Positions 35,205-46,207 of a DNA stretch of 64,000 bases are shown one piece after another. Every line of letters starts with the position of its first letter. Within the stretch, counting starts at the first letter, position 1. Below the pieces are notes generated by a model. The model was not told where the DNA came from. It searched no databases and saw only the letters and a list, made by a program, of their open reading frames with translations. The position numbers and the translations under genes were made by a program. The stretch comes from Przewalskia tangutica (taxonomy: Eukaryota > Streptophyta > Magnoliopsida > Solanales > Solanaceae). The stretch spans positions 9,486,001 to 9,550,000 of the forward strand of contig CM056729.1 in the NCBI GenBank assembly GCA_029844215.1. The letters run 5' to 3'.

Positions 35205-36450
35205 ATTTGCATTTCGTCCATACAAGACGACAACGCCCATCTGGCGTCATTTGCATCTCGCCCATACAAGACGACAACGCCATACAAGGCGCTATTTGCA
35301 TTTCGTCCATACAAGCGATAACGCTCATACTGGCGTCATTTGCATCTCGCCCATACAAGACGACAACGCCATACAAGGCGCTATTTGCATTTCGTCCATA
35401 CTGAGCATTTATAACGCCCATACAAGGCGTCATTTGCATTTCGCCCATACAAGCGATAACGCCATACAAGGCGTCATTTGCATCTCGCCCATACAAGCGA
35501 TAACGCCATACAAGGCGTCATTTGCATTTCGTCCATACAAGACGATAACGCCCATACTGGCGTCATTTGCATCTCGTCCATACAAGCGACAACGCCCATA
35601 CAAGGCGTCATTTGCATTTCGTCCATACAAGCGATAACGCCCATACAAGGCGTCATTTGCATTTCGTCCATACAAGCGATAACGCCATACAAGGCGTCAT
35701 TTGCATCTCGCCCATACAAGCGATAACGCCCATACAAGGCGTCATTTGCATTTCGTCCATACAGCGATAACGCCCATACTGGCGTCATTTGCATTTCGTC
35801 CATACAAGCGATAACGCCATACAAGGCGTCATTTGCATCTCGCCCATACAAAGCGACAACGCCCATACAAGCGGCATTTGCATTTCGCCCATACAAGACG
35901 ACAACGCCCGCATAAGGCGTCATTTGCATTTCGTCCATACAGACGATAACGCCATACAAGGCGTCATTTGCATCTCGCCCATACAGACGACAACGCCCAT
36001 ACAAGGCGTCATTTGCATTTCGTCCATACAACGACAACGCCCGCATAAGGCGTCATTTGCATTTCGTCCATACTGAGCGATAACGCCATACAAGGCGTCA
36101 TTTGCATTTATTCCATACAAGAGCGATAACGCCATACAAGGCGTCATTTGCATTCGTCCATACAGCAGCAACGCCCATACTGGCGTCATCTGCATTTCGT
36201 CCATACAAGACGACAACGCCCATACTGGCGTCATCTCGTATCTCGCCCATACAAGACGACAACGCCCATACAATGCGTCATATGCATCTCGCCCATACAA
36301 GACGCCATACGCGCCCATCTGGCGTCATCTGCATCTCGTCCATACAAGACGACAACGCCCATACAAGGCGTCATCTACATCTCGTCCATACAAGACGACA
36401 ACGCCCATACAAGGCGGCATCTTCATCTCGCCTATACAAGACGGCGTATC
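35205..36450. repeat. ~45-bp satellite array, about 28 units
   Basis: Units read (G/C)GTCATTTGCAT(T/C)TCG(T/C)CC, ATACAAG, CGATAACGCC and CATACAA. The mean spacing of the GGCGTCAT core from about 35243 to 36411 is about 45 bases. Each unit can fold ACGCC with GGCGT across a 5-7 base loop. Because 45 is a multiple of three, open frames appear on both strands; they are not evidence for protein. Confidence 0.9.
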
Positions 36451-36512
36451 ATCACATCACTTCATCAACATCTAAAAACACCATGTCTTTTCCAGCATCA
36501 TGTCACCTGCAA

Positions 36513-36541
36513 CCCAGTGTCAATCATACTTCGACACTGGG
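36513..36541 (+). other. Stem-loop CCCAGTGTC/GACACTGGG, copy 3
   Basis: The same 9-bp stem as at 2445 and 2522, with an 11-base loop. It follows the satellite array. Confidence 0.8.
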
Positions 36542-36592
36542 ACAAATTTTGAGTTTTGCGTATGCCTGTCTTATTTTCTAGCATTGCAGCAA

Positions 36593-36619
36593 CCCAGTGT
36601 CTCATAATTCGACACTGGG
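36593..36619 (+). other. Stem-loop CCCAGTGTC/GACACTGGG, copy 4
   Basis: Same stem, 9-base loop, 80 bases after copy 3 and about 165 bases before the 3' LTR. Confidence 0.8.
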
Positions 36620-36769
36620 ACAAATTTTAAACAGCTTTGTCTTTTACTCGCATCACAAATGTCGGCTTTTGCCCATTCTTTGCTTAATCCTTGTTTTAAT
36701 TCTGACGATGGGACAAAATTGGCCACAAGTCAACGTCTTTGTCCGAAAACTCTTTCATCGTCTCCGGTC

Positions 36770-36782
36770 AAAGAGGGACAAC
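36770..36782 (+). other. Polypurine tract
   Basis: AAAGAGGGACAAC lies immediately before the 3' LTR. Confidence 0.8.
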
Positions 36783-38994
36783 TGTTGACACCCAATTTTG
36801 ACCCATCTTTTAGACATTTCTTGCAATTTTAAGCATTTTAGGACACCACATTTTATCATCATTTTTTGACATTTTGTATATTTTTTACATAACATTCTAT
36901 GTTGTTTATTCCTGTAAATTGACATCATGTTTTGCTTTTTACCTTTAATTAGGTATTAAACATTTTTTAGCATCTCTTTGAATAATTAACTGACACCCCG
37001 TCTTTACTTTTAATCAGGCATTAAATATTTGCTAAATATTGTATTTTATTATTATTGCATCAACATTTGCATTTTAATAATTTTGTATCTTTAAATAATT
37101 TTCTTTTAAATAATTAATCAATTTTGCATTTTTTGTCAAAACTAGTCCAGTCCAGGGCATAATCTGAATCAGTCCAATCCGTCAGAAATCGAAACAAAAA
37201 ATGAAGCCCAATACACTTTCATCTAATACCCAAACCCAATACTCAATAACCAATACCCAATACCCAAAGCCCAATACCCCTAAACCCTAAACCTAATCTC
37301 ACCCTATAAAACAAAACCCCCAGCTACCCTATTATACCCCAGCCGTCTCTCCCCTCTCTTCAAAAACCTTTGAGCCGCCGCTTTTTCCCTCTCTTGAACC
37401 CTAAAATATATTTTTCATTTTTTCGCCGAATCTTCTAAAATACAAGAAAAAATCTACTTTACTGGTTCGGTGAGTTCTAAGTCGTTTGGATTTGAAGACC
37501 CTTGTCTCAGTTCGTTGCACCCAAAAGAGGTCAGCAATCTTCCTCTTTCTATCGATTCTGCGATTTTGTTTTTTTTCTTTTTTTTGCGATTGTAGTTCGG
37601 CATGCGCTGTAAAATATTGTGTTTGATTGTTCATTTTGGGCGTTACTGATGTATCATAAGAAGAGACATCGATTTGAATCGTCATTTTGGGTGTTTGTGG
37701 TTTATATTTGATATTCTTTAGTTGCTGCCTATATGGTAAAATTATTTTACTAAGAGTCATTCATTATCTGATGACCTTAATTTGCCTTGATTTGATTTCT
37801 TTTCTTTTTATATGTTTGACTACTTTGTATATTGTTGACATGTTTGAAAGAACTGATTCCTAATTGAACTTAAATAAGTATGAAATAAGGGTTATTCATT
37901 TGTGAAGTTCCAGTGTTTTAGATATTAGTTTTGACTCATGTAACTTAAATCTGAAATCTAATAAATGTCACAAGAGTGTATATTTTCTATGCACCTAGTT
38001 TGCTATAATGTCAAGCCTGAACTTTGAAATAAGAACTAGGGATTGTTTGTTTGAACATATAGTCCCGTAATCACGAATGTGTAAAAATGGAAATTAATGG
38101 CCTGTTTGTTCTTGCCCACTTCATATGCTATTTTTGCTTCCCCTTTGTATTCAGTAGGAGTTTTGTTGTGCTCAAAATAATCTATTTTGTCCATTTATCT
38201 TATTTAATAAATCCGCCCCTTTACTAATTCTTTGCATTTTTTGTTTGCTTTATTTTGATGACGCGAGTCTCGTGACGAGACTTGACATGCTTACGATCAA
38301 TGGCGGACTTTAGTTAATAATTATTTTTAGCATTGAAAACTGCTTCTTTGTAAGCTATAAAACGATTCATTTTCTTTTAACAAATAGTGCACTGTTGTGC
38401 GTTTTTAACTTTTTTTTAAAAGATAAATTTTGTTTTCTTCTATCCTTTCACATTATAAAATTGCTTTTCTTCAAAAATAGGTAGTTTAGGACAATATTAT
38501 ATGAATATGCTGCTTAAAAAAATGAGATTTAATGCCTTTGGTCATATGAAGACATTTTCTTCATATATTTCATAAATCATATCATATGAAGGCATATTTT
38601 TAAGAAGCTAGATTTTTATACATATAGTATGTTACTTCTTTTAAATCGTATAATTTTTATGGAAATATATGTTTCAAATAAATTATTTACAACATCTTTT
38701 GACCCTATGCTTTTTTTTATACAATAATTAACCTAGGTTTGAACGGATAACCGCGAGTTAGCGGATCTTAAAGGATGTCTAACCCCTTCCCTTTAGGATA
38801 ATAAAGAACTCTTACCTGGAATCACACATAGCTTTCGCAGACCTTTAAATGGAGATTAATTGCAGTATTTTATTGCAATAAATCAAGTGTCCTAATTCAC
38901 TTAAATAATTAGGTGGCGACTCCTTAAAATAAATTTAGGAATCATACCATACGTAGTACTCCCGTTTCGACTCCGGTTAAAATGGGGTGTTACA
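36783..38994 (+). mobile_element. 3' LTR of the complete Ogre-like element
   Basis: Near-identical to the 5' LTR. Differences cluster at short spots such as the leader (about 37460-37650) and the inverted-repeat spacer at 38273-38275. Confidence 0.92.
38266..38282 (+). other. LTR leader inverted repeat AGTCTCG-TGA-CGAGACT
   Basis: Arms identical to the 5' LTR copy, spacer TGA instead of CAT. Confidence 0.8.
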
Positions 38995-39147
38995 GGAGTA
39001 TCTAGCTCGGTAGTGGCAAATGTAGCTTAGTTATGGATGCAATTGAACCTAATATTTTTTACACGAAACATGAAAATATATATAATATAGTGTGTCCACG
39101 TGTGTGGGTGTGAAAATAAAAAAAAAAAAACTAAAACTAGTATATTA

Positions 39148-39303
39148 ATAACTGGTAAAGTTATTGTCATGTGATATGAGGAGTCACGAGTTCAAGTGAA
39201 ACAACCTCTTTGCAGAAATGCAGTAAGATCGCATCTGATACACTGTGATTAGCTCCTTTCCTGCACTCGCGCATAGCAAGAGCTTAGTCTGAGCTGCCCC
39301 TTT
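39148..39303 (+). mobile_element. Au SINE, 5'-truncated
   Basis: It reads AACTGGTAAAGTTATTGTCA, a B-box-like CACGAGTTCAAGTG, TTTGCAGAAATGCAGTAAG and the end GAGCTGCCCC. TAGTATATTA flanks it at 39138-39147 and 39304-39313. Confidence 0.8.
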
Positions 39304-39313
39304 TAGTATATTA

Positions 39314-41035
39314 TCAATATCATAGTATTATTGATAATATAGATAATTATGGCTCTCTGTTGGCATACCAAAATAATAATGTGGTATAATTGGTGTTAAC
39401 TTTAATTGACTTTACTTTATGCACCTAAATTAATATCTTGCTAGGGCACAATACCTTTTTGGCCTACCAAAACAACCCCACAAATTTTTTCATCCTAATT
39501 AATCTCTCATATAGTACAAGTGATTGATTATTTTTTGAGCTAAGTATGTGTCTTTTGACTTATGGAATCTCAATTATCATAAGTTACCTAGGGCTAAAAG
39601 GTATAGTTTTTATTAATTTTCTGAAAGAAAATGTGGGGGAAATCTTAATATGAATTTGCAAATTGTGTAGAATAAGAGGGTGAGTAGAAAGGCAGTTCTT
39701 TTTAATATAAAAAGTACTTTTAAACTTACATTATTATTTCTGAATGTGTGATAAATTAGTCAGCGAGTTCAAAATAATTAATTTTCAGCTTTCTATAGTA
39801 TTTTAGGTAAATTACACTAAACACCATGTAATATGGTTCAGGTGCAGATACATTCCTCATACTTTAAAATTATTCATTTATACTCCTATGCTATGGAAAT
39901 CCTACAAATATATTAGCTTGATCATATTTTCATTTTACGATGGCGTTAAGTGTTTAGTAGTTGATTGCATTAGATAACCGTTTCTTCAGGCAAGTAACCA
40001 AACCTTGCACATTCACTAAAAAAAAAAAAATTAGCTACGAACTTTATCGCTAAAATTAAATTACTCTTGGTTAACAAAATTTTATGATAATCAGTTGCTA
40101 ATCTATTGTTTATTAGAATTAACGATGAATTTTATTGTGTAACTACAGAATTTGTCCGTCGCTAATTTATATATTTTTTAGCTTATGGTCTGAAGTTTAT
40201 GATTCAAAATTTTAACCTTTTTAAATTTAATAATTTTTATACATTCAATGAATTTCTTAATACCGCAAGATATTGGCCAAAGCTATCGGGTTTCGCCGAA
40301 CACTACTTCTACCGAGCTTTATTAGTAAGTTTATTCTTATCCACTTAACGATGTTCGTATATGAACAACGTAGCGTTCATATATGAAAGTAGATTATGAC
40401 TATTATTTCAAGTTATAAACTTAAGTTATGATACTATGGTCCACCTAGTTAAAGAATTAAAGAAAGATACATTAGAGAATTAAGGGAAATTAATTTTATA
40501 TAAATATTAAGGTATTATATAGAAATATGGCCTCTAATTACATTGGGTTGACAAATATGCCCTACAATGGACTCTTGATACACATAAACTTTTAAATAAT
40601 TTAATTTTCTATACAATCTATAACAAAATATTCTTTGAAGGAGAACTTTAATGACTTTTGTTTTTTTTCAACAATAATTAAGCTGCACTCATAAATTAAT
40701 GCAACTGTTATTATCACCACGCACTTTTTGTAGGATAATACTATATAATAGAATGAAAAAGGAAGAAAATAGCTTGGCATAATTTGAGTATTCCTAATCC
40801 CTCAAATTTGTATCTCATATATATGTACGATTGTCAACCCCTCATTTTAACAAACCCATAATGAATTATCATAATGTGGCATCCAAGGAAATTGACTTAG
40901 CCTTATCTCTTTAATGACTTTATAATTAAGTTACCATGCATTTGGACCCACATTATTAAACTATCTCGAATTTGAAATCCACTATCTTAATTGACTCAAA
41001 TTCAAGTTGTGTATGGCTTACTTAAGAGAAAACGT
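39314..41035. other. AT-rich intergenic stretch with a possible MITE
   Basis: A copy of the 28698 segment is at 39352-39430. At about 40030-40182, TTAGCTACGAACTTTATCGC and the right end TTGTCCGTCGCTAA look like the imperfect inverted ends of a small MITE. Otherwise no gene or family is recognised. Confidence 0.45.
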
Positions 41036-41407
41036 TTCCTACCAAGAATCTTTTTATTCTCAAAGCTCAAAGTCGAGATCTTCAATCAAGTGTAGAGATC
41101 TCATTCATCCATCCACCATGACGGAGGTAGGGCGGCGTATGAGAATTGATTCAAATTCCCTTTATCAAAAAATTACATTGTATATAATTTAAAGTTATTT
41201 TTATATAATTATGATAGATGTGTATTGAATTCCTTGATTTCTTTGTAATTTTATCTTTTATATTTTGAATAGTTAGTGAAAATCTTCGTTCCCCTAGCTA
41301 ATTGTTATCATATTCTCTATCTCAATATACACAACACGGTTACTTTGTTAAAAGTCAACGAATGTGGATTGATATTTGATACTATAAATTCTCGTGAATT
41401 CAATTTA
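41036..41407. repeat. Segment duplicated at 42957-43200 (left copy)
   Basis: Shared pieces include CTACCAAGAATCTTTTTATTC versus CTCCAAGAACCTTTTCATTC, CTCAATATACACAACA versus CCCAATATACTCAACA, and the end ATTCAATTTA. The left copy ends where the Mutator-like element begins. Confidence 0.6.
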
Positions 41408-42842
41408 GTGAAAAGGGTCATATTTGACCTCCGATTTTAGGAAAATGATCATATTTGTCATTCGTTAAAGTTTGGGGTCAAATATTCCCTCCGTTAATCT
41501 AAACTTATTATATTTTCCCTTATTTAACAAATCTGCCACGTGTACGCCACGTCGGAGCCACATGGAGGACACGTGGCAAAGTGGGACACACTAAATTATT
41601 TAAAATTAATTTTCTTTTTCCTTTTAAGTGCTTTTCTCTTTTTCCTTCTTCAACATCAAGTCCATCGCCGCCACACCAGCTACACCTATTTTCCACCACT
41701 TAAAAGTCACTGCCACCACAGCTCGGGAATATAAATTAATCAATTAGACTAAAACAGAGAAATCTAATTTTTCACAAAAACTGCCTAGAACAACTTTGTC
41801 TTCTTCCTCGAGGGCGAAAAATCAGTCCCAAAACTAGCTGAAATCTCACCAAAACGATCCCAAATTTCAAATTTAGGCTTCTCAAGATGTACCCGATCTT
41901 GTGAAACAACACCCACCCGAAACAAAACTTGTTTACGGAAATTTGAAATGTGAAATCCGAGCTCTTCAATGATTGTCAATGGAGATTTCATAAAATAGTC
42001 TCCAAATCATTTGCAATCCAACACAAATCTCTGTTTGGTGAAGTTTCTAAAAAAATAGTAACCATCAATATCTTCAACAATGAGACCAACAACTCAGTTC
42101 TCCACTTATTGATGTATTCATAGTTTTCGTTTCTAAATAATAGTAACCATAAATATCTTCAACAACTTTTCAGATCTAAATATCTCGAACAAATTCATTT
42201 TTTTAAAATTGAAGCTTTGTCGACCTTCAATGGAGTCCAATTTATATTCTTTCAATTTCAAGCTCAATTATTATCTCAAGCTCAAATTCATATAGTAGTC
42301 CCCTCGCAACTCCGACCTCCACCAACCACCGTCGATCTTCACCCCACTACAATAGTAATAGCAGCTATGGTCGGCGAAAAGATGAGCTTTAACAATGGTG
42401 AAGGACGATGAGCTGCGAGGGGAAGAGAGGGATGAGCAGTGACGACAGTGGCTTTCTCTCTTCTCGATCAATATGTGGAGCTTTAAGCCTAGGTAATTCT
42501 TAATGATGACTAGAACTTGGACAAAATTCTTGATGGTTTCAATTTCAAGCTTTCAGCTCACCGGAAATGGCAATTAGAAAGGCGGAGTACTTGATGTTGA
42601 AGAAGGAAAAGGAGAAAAGCACTTAAAAGGAAAAGAAAAATTAATTTTAAATGATTTAGTGGGTCCCACTCTGCCACGTGTTCTCCACGTGGCTCCGACG
42701 TGACGTACACGTGGCAGATATGTTAAATAAGGGCAAATACAACAAGTTTAGACTAACGGAGGGCATATTTAACCCCAAACTTTAACGGATGACAAATATG
42801 ATTCTTTTCCTAAAATTGGAGGGTAAATATGACCCTTTTTCC
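41408..42842. mobile_element. Mutator-like non-autonomous element 2 (1435 bp)
   Basis: TTCAATTTA flanks it exactly (41399-41407, 42843-42851), a perfect 9-bp target duplication. Inverted termini of about 240 bp carry GGGTCATATTTGACCTCC, GTTTGGGGTCAAATA, repeated (C)CACGTG sites, AAGTGGGACACACTAAAT and CCTTTTAAGTGCTTTTCTC. It is clearly related to the element at 27205. The interior (about 41650-42600) has no transposase and may be captured sequence. Confidence 0.88.
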
Positions 42843-42956
42843 TTCAATTTATATTGATTACACTACCACGCATTTGCACCCTTCTTTTTTTTTTCTTTTT
42901 TTTTTTACCATTTAATATTCTAAATTTTGTTGATGCGATTGATTCATATTCGTGTT

Positions 42957-43200
42957 TCACCTCCAAGAACCTTTTCATTCTAAAGACTCGAATTTGAAAT
43001 GTCTAATAAAAGATTGGACAGATCTTATTCGTCTCACCATATCCCGAAATATTTTGAGATTTGCATCCTTATCTTTTTACCATCTTTCGTTTCAGATTGC
43101 TGTTGTTTATCACATTCACTATCCCAATATACTCAACATATACGTAATTTTTTAAAATCAAACGAATGTGGTTTTATACTATAATTCTCCCGGATTCAAT
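42957..43200. repeat. Segment duplicated at 41036-41407 (right copy)
   Basis: It reads through GATTCAATTTATATT without the Mutator-like insertion and so acts as an empty-site relative. Confidence 0.55.
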
Positions 43201-44771
43201 TTATATTACTGTTAAAAGTCAACTTAACTTGACAGCCTAAAAAGTTATGAGTTTAATATATATATATATATATATACTTTGTATTGTAAAAGAAAACTTT
43301 GATGGAATCTAATCACCTAAACATAACTATCTGGAATATAAAGTTTATGTTAATAATCAACATGTTAAAATACACTTATATATAGCATCTTTTTGTCAAA
43401 AACAAGAAAATCAATCCATTGGCCGTTGGAGGTTACTGCGTTTTCCTACTAATTTCCCAACTCCAGTATTATTCTATTTAACTCTTAAGATTTTTTTACT
43501 TGACTCGTGGCAAGTCTTACAACAATTTGACTTTTTATTGAAAAGTACAATGCCCGTATAGGTACAAAAATATATATTTAATATGCTACTTTCTAGAAAT
43601 ATCAAGTAGTATGATGATGATGTAAGGGAATCTGACCTTTGTTTTACAATTTACAATATTTTTTTTATTAAATCTCCTTTTTAATCTAATTGGTCCATGC
43701 AAATATCAGGAAACTAGTCAAATAAAATTATAAAGAAACAACAGAAGAAGGGAATTAAGTCAACTAGGTGTTTATACAAACACTAGCTTGTCTAATTAGG
43801 TTGGTTTGGTAGGTTGGGACAAGAAAATATCAAATTTTTGTGTGTGTTTATAAAATATCAGAATATTTGTGCAAATTGAGTATTGTTCAAACTTTATGTT
43901 TAGTTTCATGCATGCACTTAGCTCCATCTTTTTTTTTTAAGTTAGAGACAAGGATATTCTCTAAAAGCAAGGCAATATTAAGACATAAGAAACACAAAAG
44001 AGAGATAGCAAAGTAGAACACAATCACTAATTCTTTTCTCTTGAGATAAGAGCTTCACTTGTATAAAAAGAATAGATTTTTGAAGCCCCACTTTGGTTTA
44101 ATAGTAAAAGGGAAACGCGTGATGTATGAATTAGACGCACACACGAGTCTGAATTCTTGATATATAGATGATGAAGAATACATAAAATATTTCAAAAATC
44201 ATGTGCCGCTAATCTTCAGGAATATTTCAATTAGAAAAATGAAATAGTTTCGGTGGGTCAATGATCGAGGTATAACAAATCAAAATCTAGACTAGCTTTG
44301 AATTAAGACGTGTTTTTTCAATAAATTTGCAAGAGTAAAGATATAGAAGTAAACAAAATATTAGTGAAAAACATAGGTAACTCTATCTAGCTATAAACGT
44401 AAAGGACTATTGATATTCCATGTACAAAATGAATTATCTTAACAAGTTACGCGGAAAGAAATTATAACAAATCAAGACGCAGCTACTAAGGTATTATCTG
44501 CTATTATTCCACCATTGAGGACTCACAATATTGCTCCATCTGACTTTAATTCAAAAGACACCTCAATAGTTGAAGTTCTAAACTCGCCACATTTTGGCCC
44601 CTATCATTCCTCTCGCATTCTTATATGGGATTCGCCTAAGGCAAGCTTCACAGCCTCTCGTTCTGATGCAGGATTGACTCATTTTGAGTTCAACCGCCAA
44701 TAGACCACGAATTATTACAACGGGACTATTAGACTTTGAAATGTTTTTTTTGAGCCTAAGAGTAAAATTTG
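43201..44771. other. AT-rich intergenic stretch
   Basis: A (TA)n run is at 43256-43276. A short open stretch at 44515-44703 is not recognisable as any family. No RNA gene or clear element is seen. Confidence 0.45.
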
Positions 44772-44830
44772 TGTACATTTTACCTTTTCAAAAATCCACT
44801 TATGATATTACACCGAGCATGTTGTTGTAT
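44772..44830 (-). mobile_element. SINE 3'-end remnant
   Basis: TTACCTTTTCAAAAATCCAC, ATATTACACCGAGCATGTTG and TTGT at the end are a decayed copy of the Solanaceae (TS-type) SINE tail seen more clearly at 53800-53916. Confidence 0.4.
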
Positions 44831-44884
44831 TAAGCGATTAAGATGAGACCACACTGTTTGGGGTTTTGATCAGATCATTTTAAG

Positions 44885-45075
44885 TGTACCATGTCATTTG
44901 GTGTAGCAGTAGAGCATGACCGCAAAGGCCACGACCGATCTCTCGCATAAACCTTTGGCTGAACTGCCACACATACTAAGCCGTTAGTATGCAGGCTATT
45001 GGGTCAATCCGGGTTTATCCTGTGCGCACTCAAAGAGTAGCGGCTGCGGATTCTTCGTCAACAAAAAAAAAAAAC
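44885..45075 (+). mobile_element. tRNA-derived SINE
   Basis: It starts near TTTGGTGTAGCAGTAGAGCA (box A-like), contains GGGTCAATCCGGGTTTATCC and AGAGTAGCGGCTGCGGATTC, and ends in TCGTCAAC plus A11. The tail matches the SINE at 21664. The target duplication is not clear. Confidence 0.65.
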
Positions 45076-45311
45076 TCAAGTATCTTATGAATAAATAACC
45101 ATGGCATCAGATGCCAGTCCGCTCCCCCATATTTGGGGCGTGACAAACGCAAAGCATGATATATGAAAAAGAATTCTATGCACACCTAAAATATATTTGT
45201 ACGATTATGTCATTTCAGCTCTTTGCCGAGAATTTACCAAAAACAGTCTATCTACTTCCTAAAATAATTCTTGTGAAGAAGGTCTATCGAAAACAAGCTA
45301 TCTACCTTCTA

Positions 45312-45578
45312 ATTAAGAGTAAAATATGCATAAACTCTACCCTCCCCAGACACTGTATAATTTTACCGGATATGTTGTTATTATTGTTGAACTTTGTGCT
45401 TTTTAATCCATCCAAAAAAAATGACACATTTTTATAGAGTAATGTAACTTTATGAGAAGATTTTATAGCCACACAAATATCTAAAATTTGTGTTAAACCA
45501 CAAATTTCAAAAATAACTTCTTTTTTTAATCTATGTGTCCAATCAAACACCCTCATATAAAATGGGATGGAGAGAGTA
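45312..45578 (-). mobile_element. SINE tail remnant followed by a truncated Stowaway-like MITE
   Basis: CTACCCTCCCCAGACACTGT to ATGTTGTTATTATTGTTGA (45337-45391) is a SINE tail. From about 45415, TCCATCC...GACACATTT to AAATGGGATGGAGAGAGTA is a Stowaway-like MITE in reverse, with TGTGTCCAATCAAACACCCT inside. Its left end is damaged. Confidence 0.5.
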
Positions 45579-46207
45579 ATAAATATTAATGAATACCCTA
45601 CAATAACAGATGTCTAACATGTTATATCAAGTTAAATTATACTGATGGAAAGTACAACAGTTCCAGCATACTATAATTTGTGGATACAAAATAATAAGGG
45701 GGCCTTGTCTCAGCAATTTTTTACACTTCAAACTTCAAGCATATAAAAAAGTTTTATTCTTTCAGTGGAAAAGTGAGCAGCTTACCCTCCTTATGATTTT
45801 ATACTGAATGTTAATCTAATACAGAAATTGAAATTCATGTAACTTCAGATGTATAAATTGTCATTAATCTATGTACACTGCTTTACCAGTTCCAACAGAT
45901 ATCTGAAACAAGAAAAATCAATATATCCGAGGGAACTGCAATAGCGTCATCATCATCATAACGTTAACATATGCCGACCTTCACAAAGTTGAAACGCTAG
46001 CCAAGCCGATGGTCTTTCCAGAAAATACTTCCTAGAACGTCCGAGTTACAATGACTTCATAATATTAATAGGCATATGAAGTCATCGGACGAGAAAACAT
46101 AAATAAGAATGTTTATTATAGCTGGTGCCATCTTGGGAGACAATAACTTCAAAAGTGAAAACATGGGCTACAATTTATTTTGATTTTTCTCGGTCAATAT
46201 GCAAACA
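45579..46207. other. Region downstream of the Raf-like kinase
   Basis: Probably the 3' UTR and flank of the minus-strand kinase gene. No other gene is recognised. Confidence 0.45.

Larger units (their letters stand above)
29180..38994 (+). mobile_element. Complete non-autonomous Ogre-like LTR retrotransposon (9815 bp)
   Basis: LTRs of 2206 and 2212 bp flank a 5397-bp interior. GGAGT occurs exactly on both sides (29175-29179 and 38995-38999). A primer-binding site and polypurine tract adjoin the LTRs. The interior has no gag, protease, RT or integrase: only short frames, poly-A/Lys-like stretches, hairpin modules, a ~45-bp satellite array and paired stem-loops. Its LTRs differ by only about twenty small changes that I could count, so insertion is recent. 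It must rely on proteins of an autonomous relative, so it is a LARD-type derivative. Confidence 0.92.

Noticed and set aside
35205..36450. A repeat/spacer pattern resembling a CRISPR array and long open frames on both strands
   Set aside because: Units are contiguous variants of one ~45-bp sequence without unique spacers, inside a plant retroelement. Open frames follow from a period divisible by three.
44515..44703. A 62-residue open frame with ordinary composition
   Set aside because: No recognised family, no neighbouring exon with consistent splice sites, and it lies in repeat-rich intergenic DNA.
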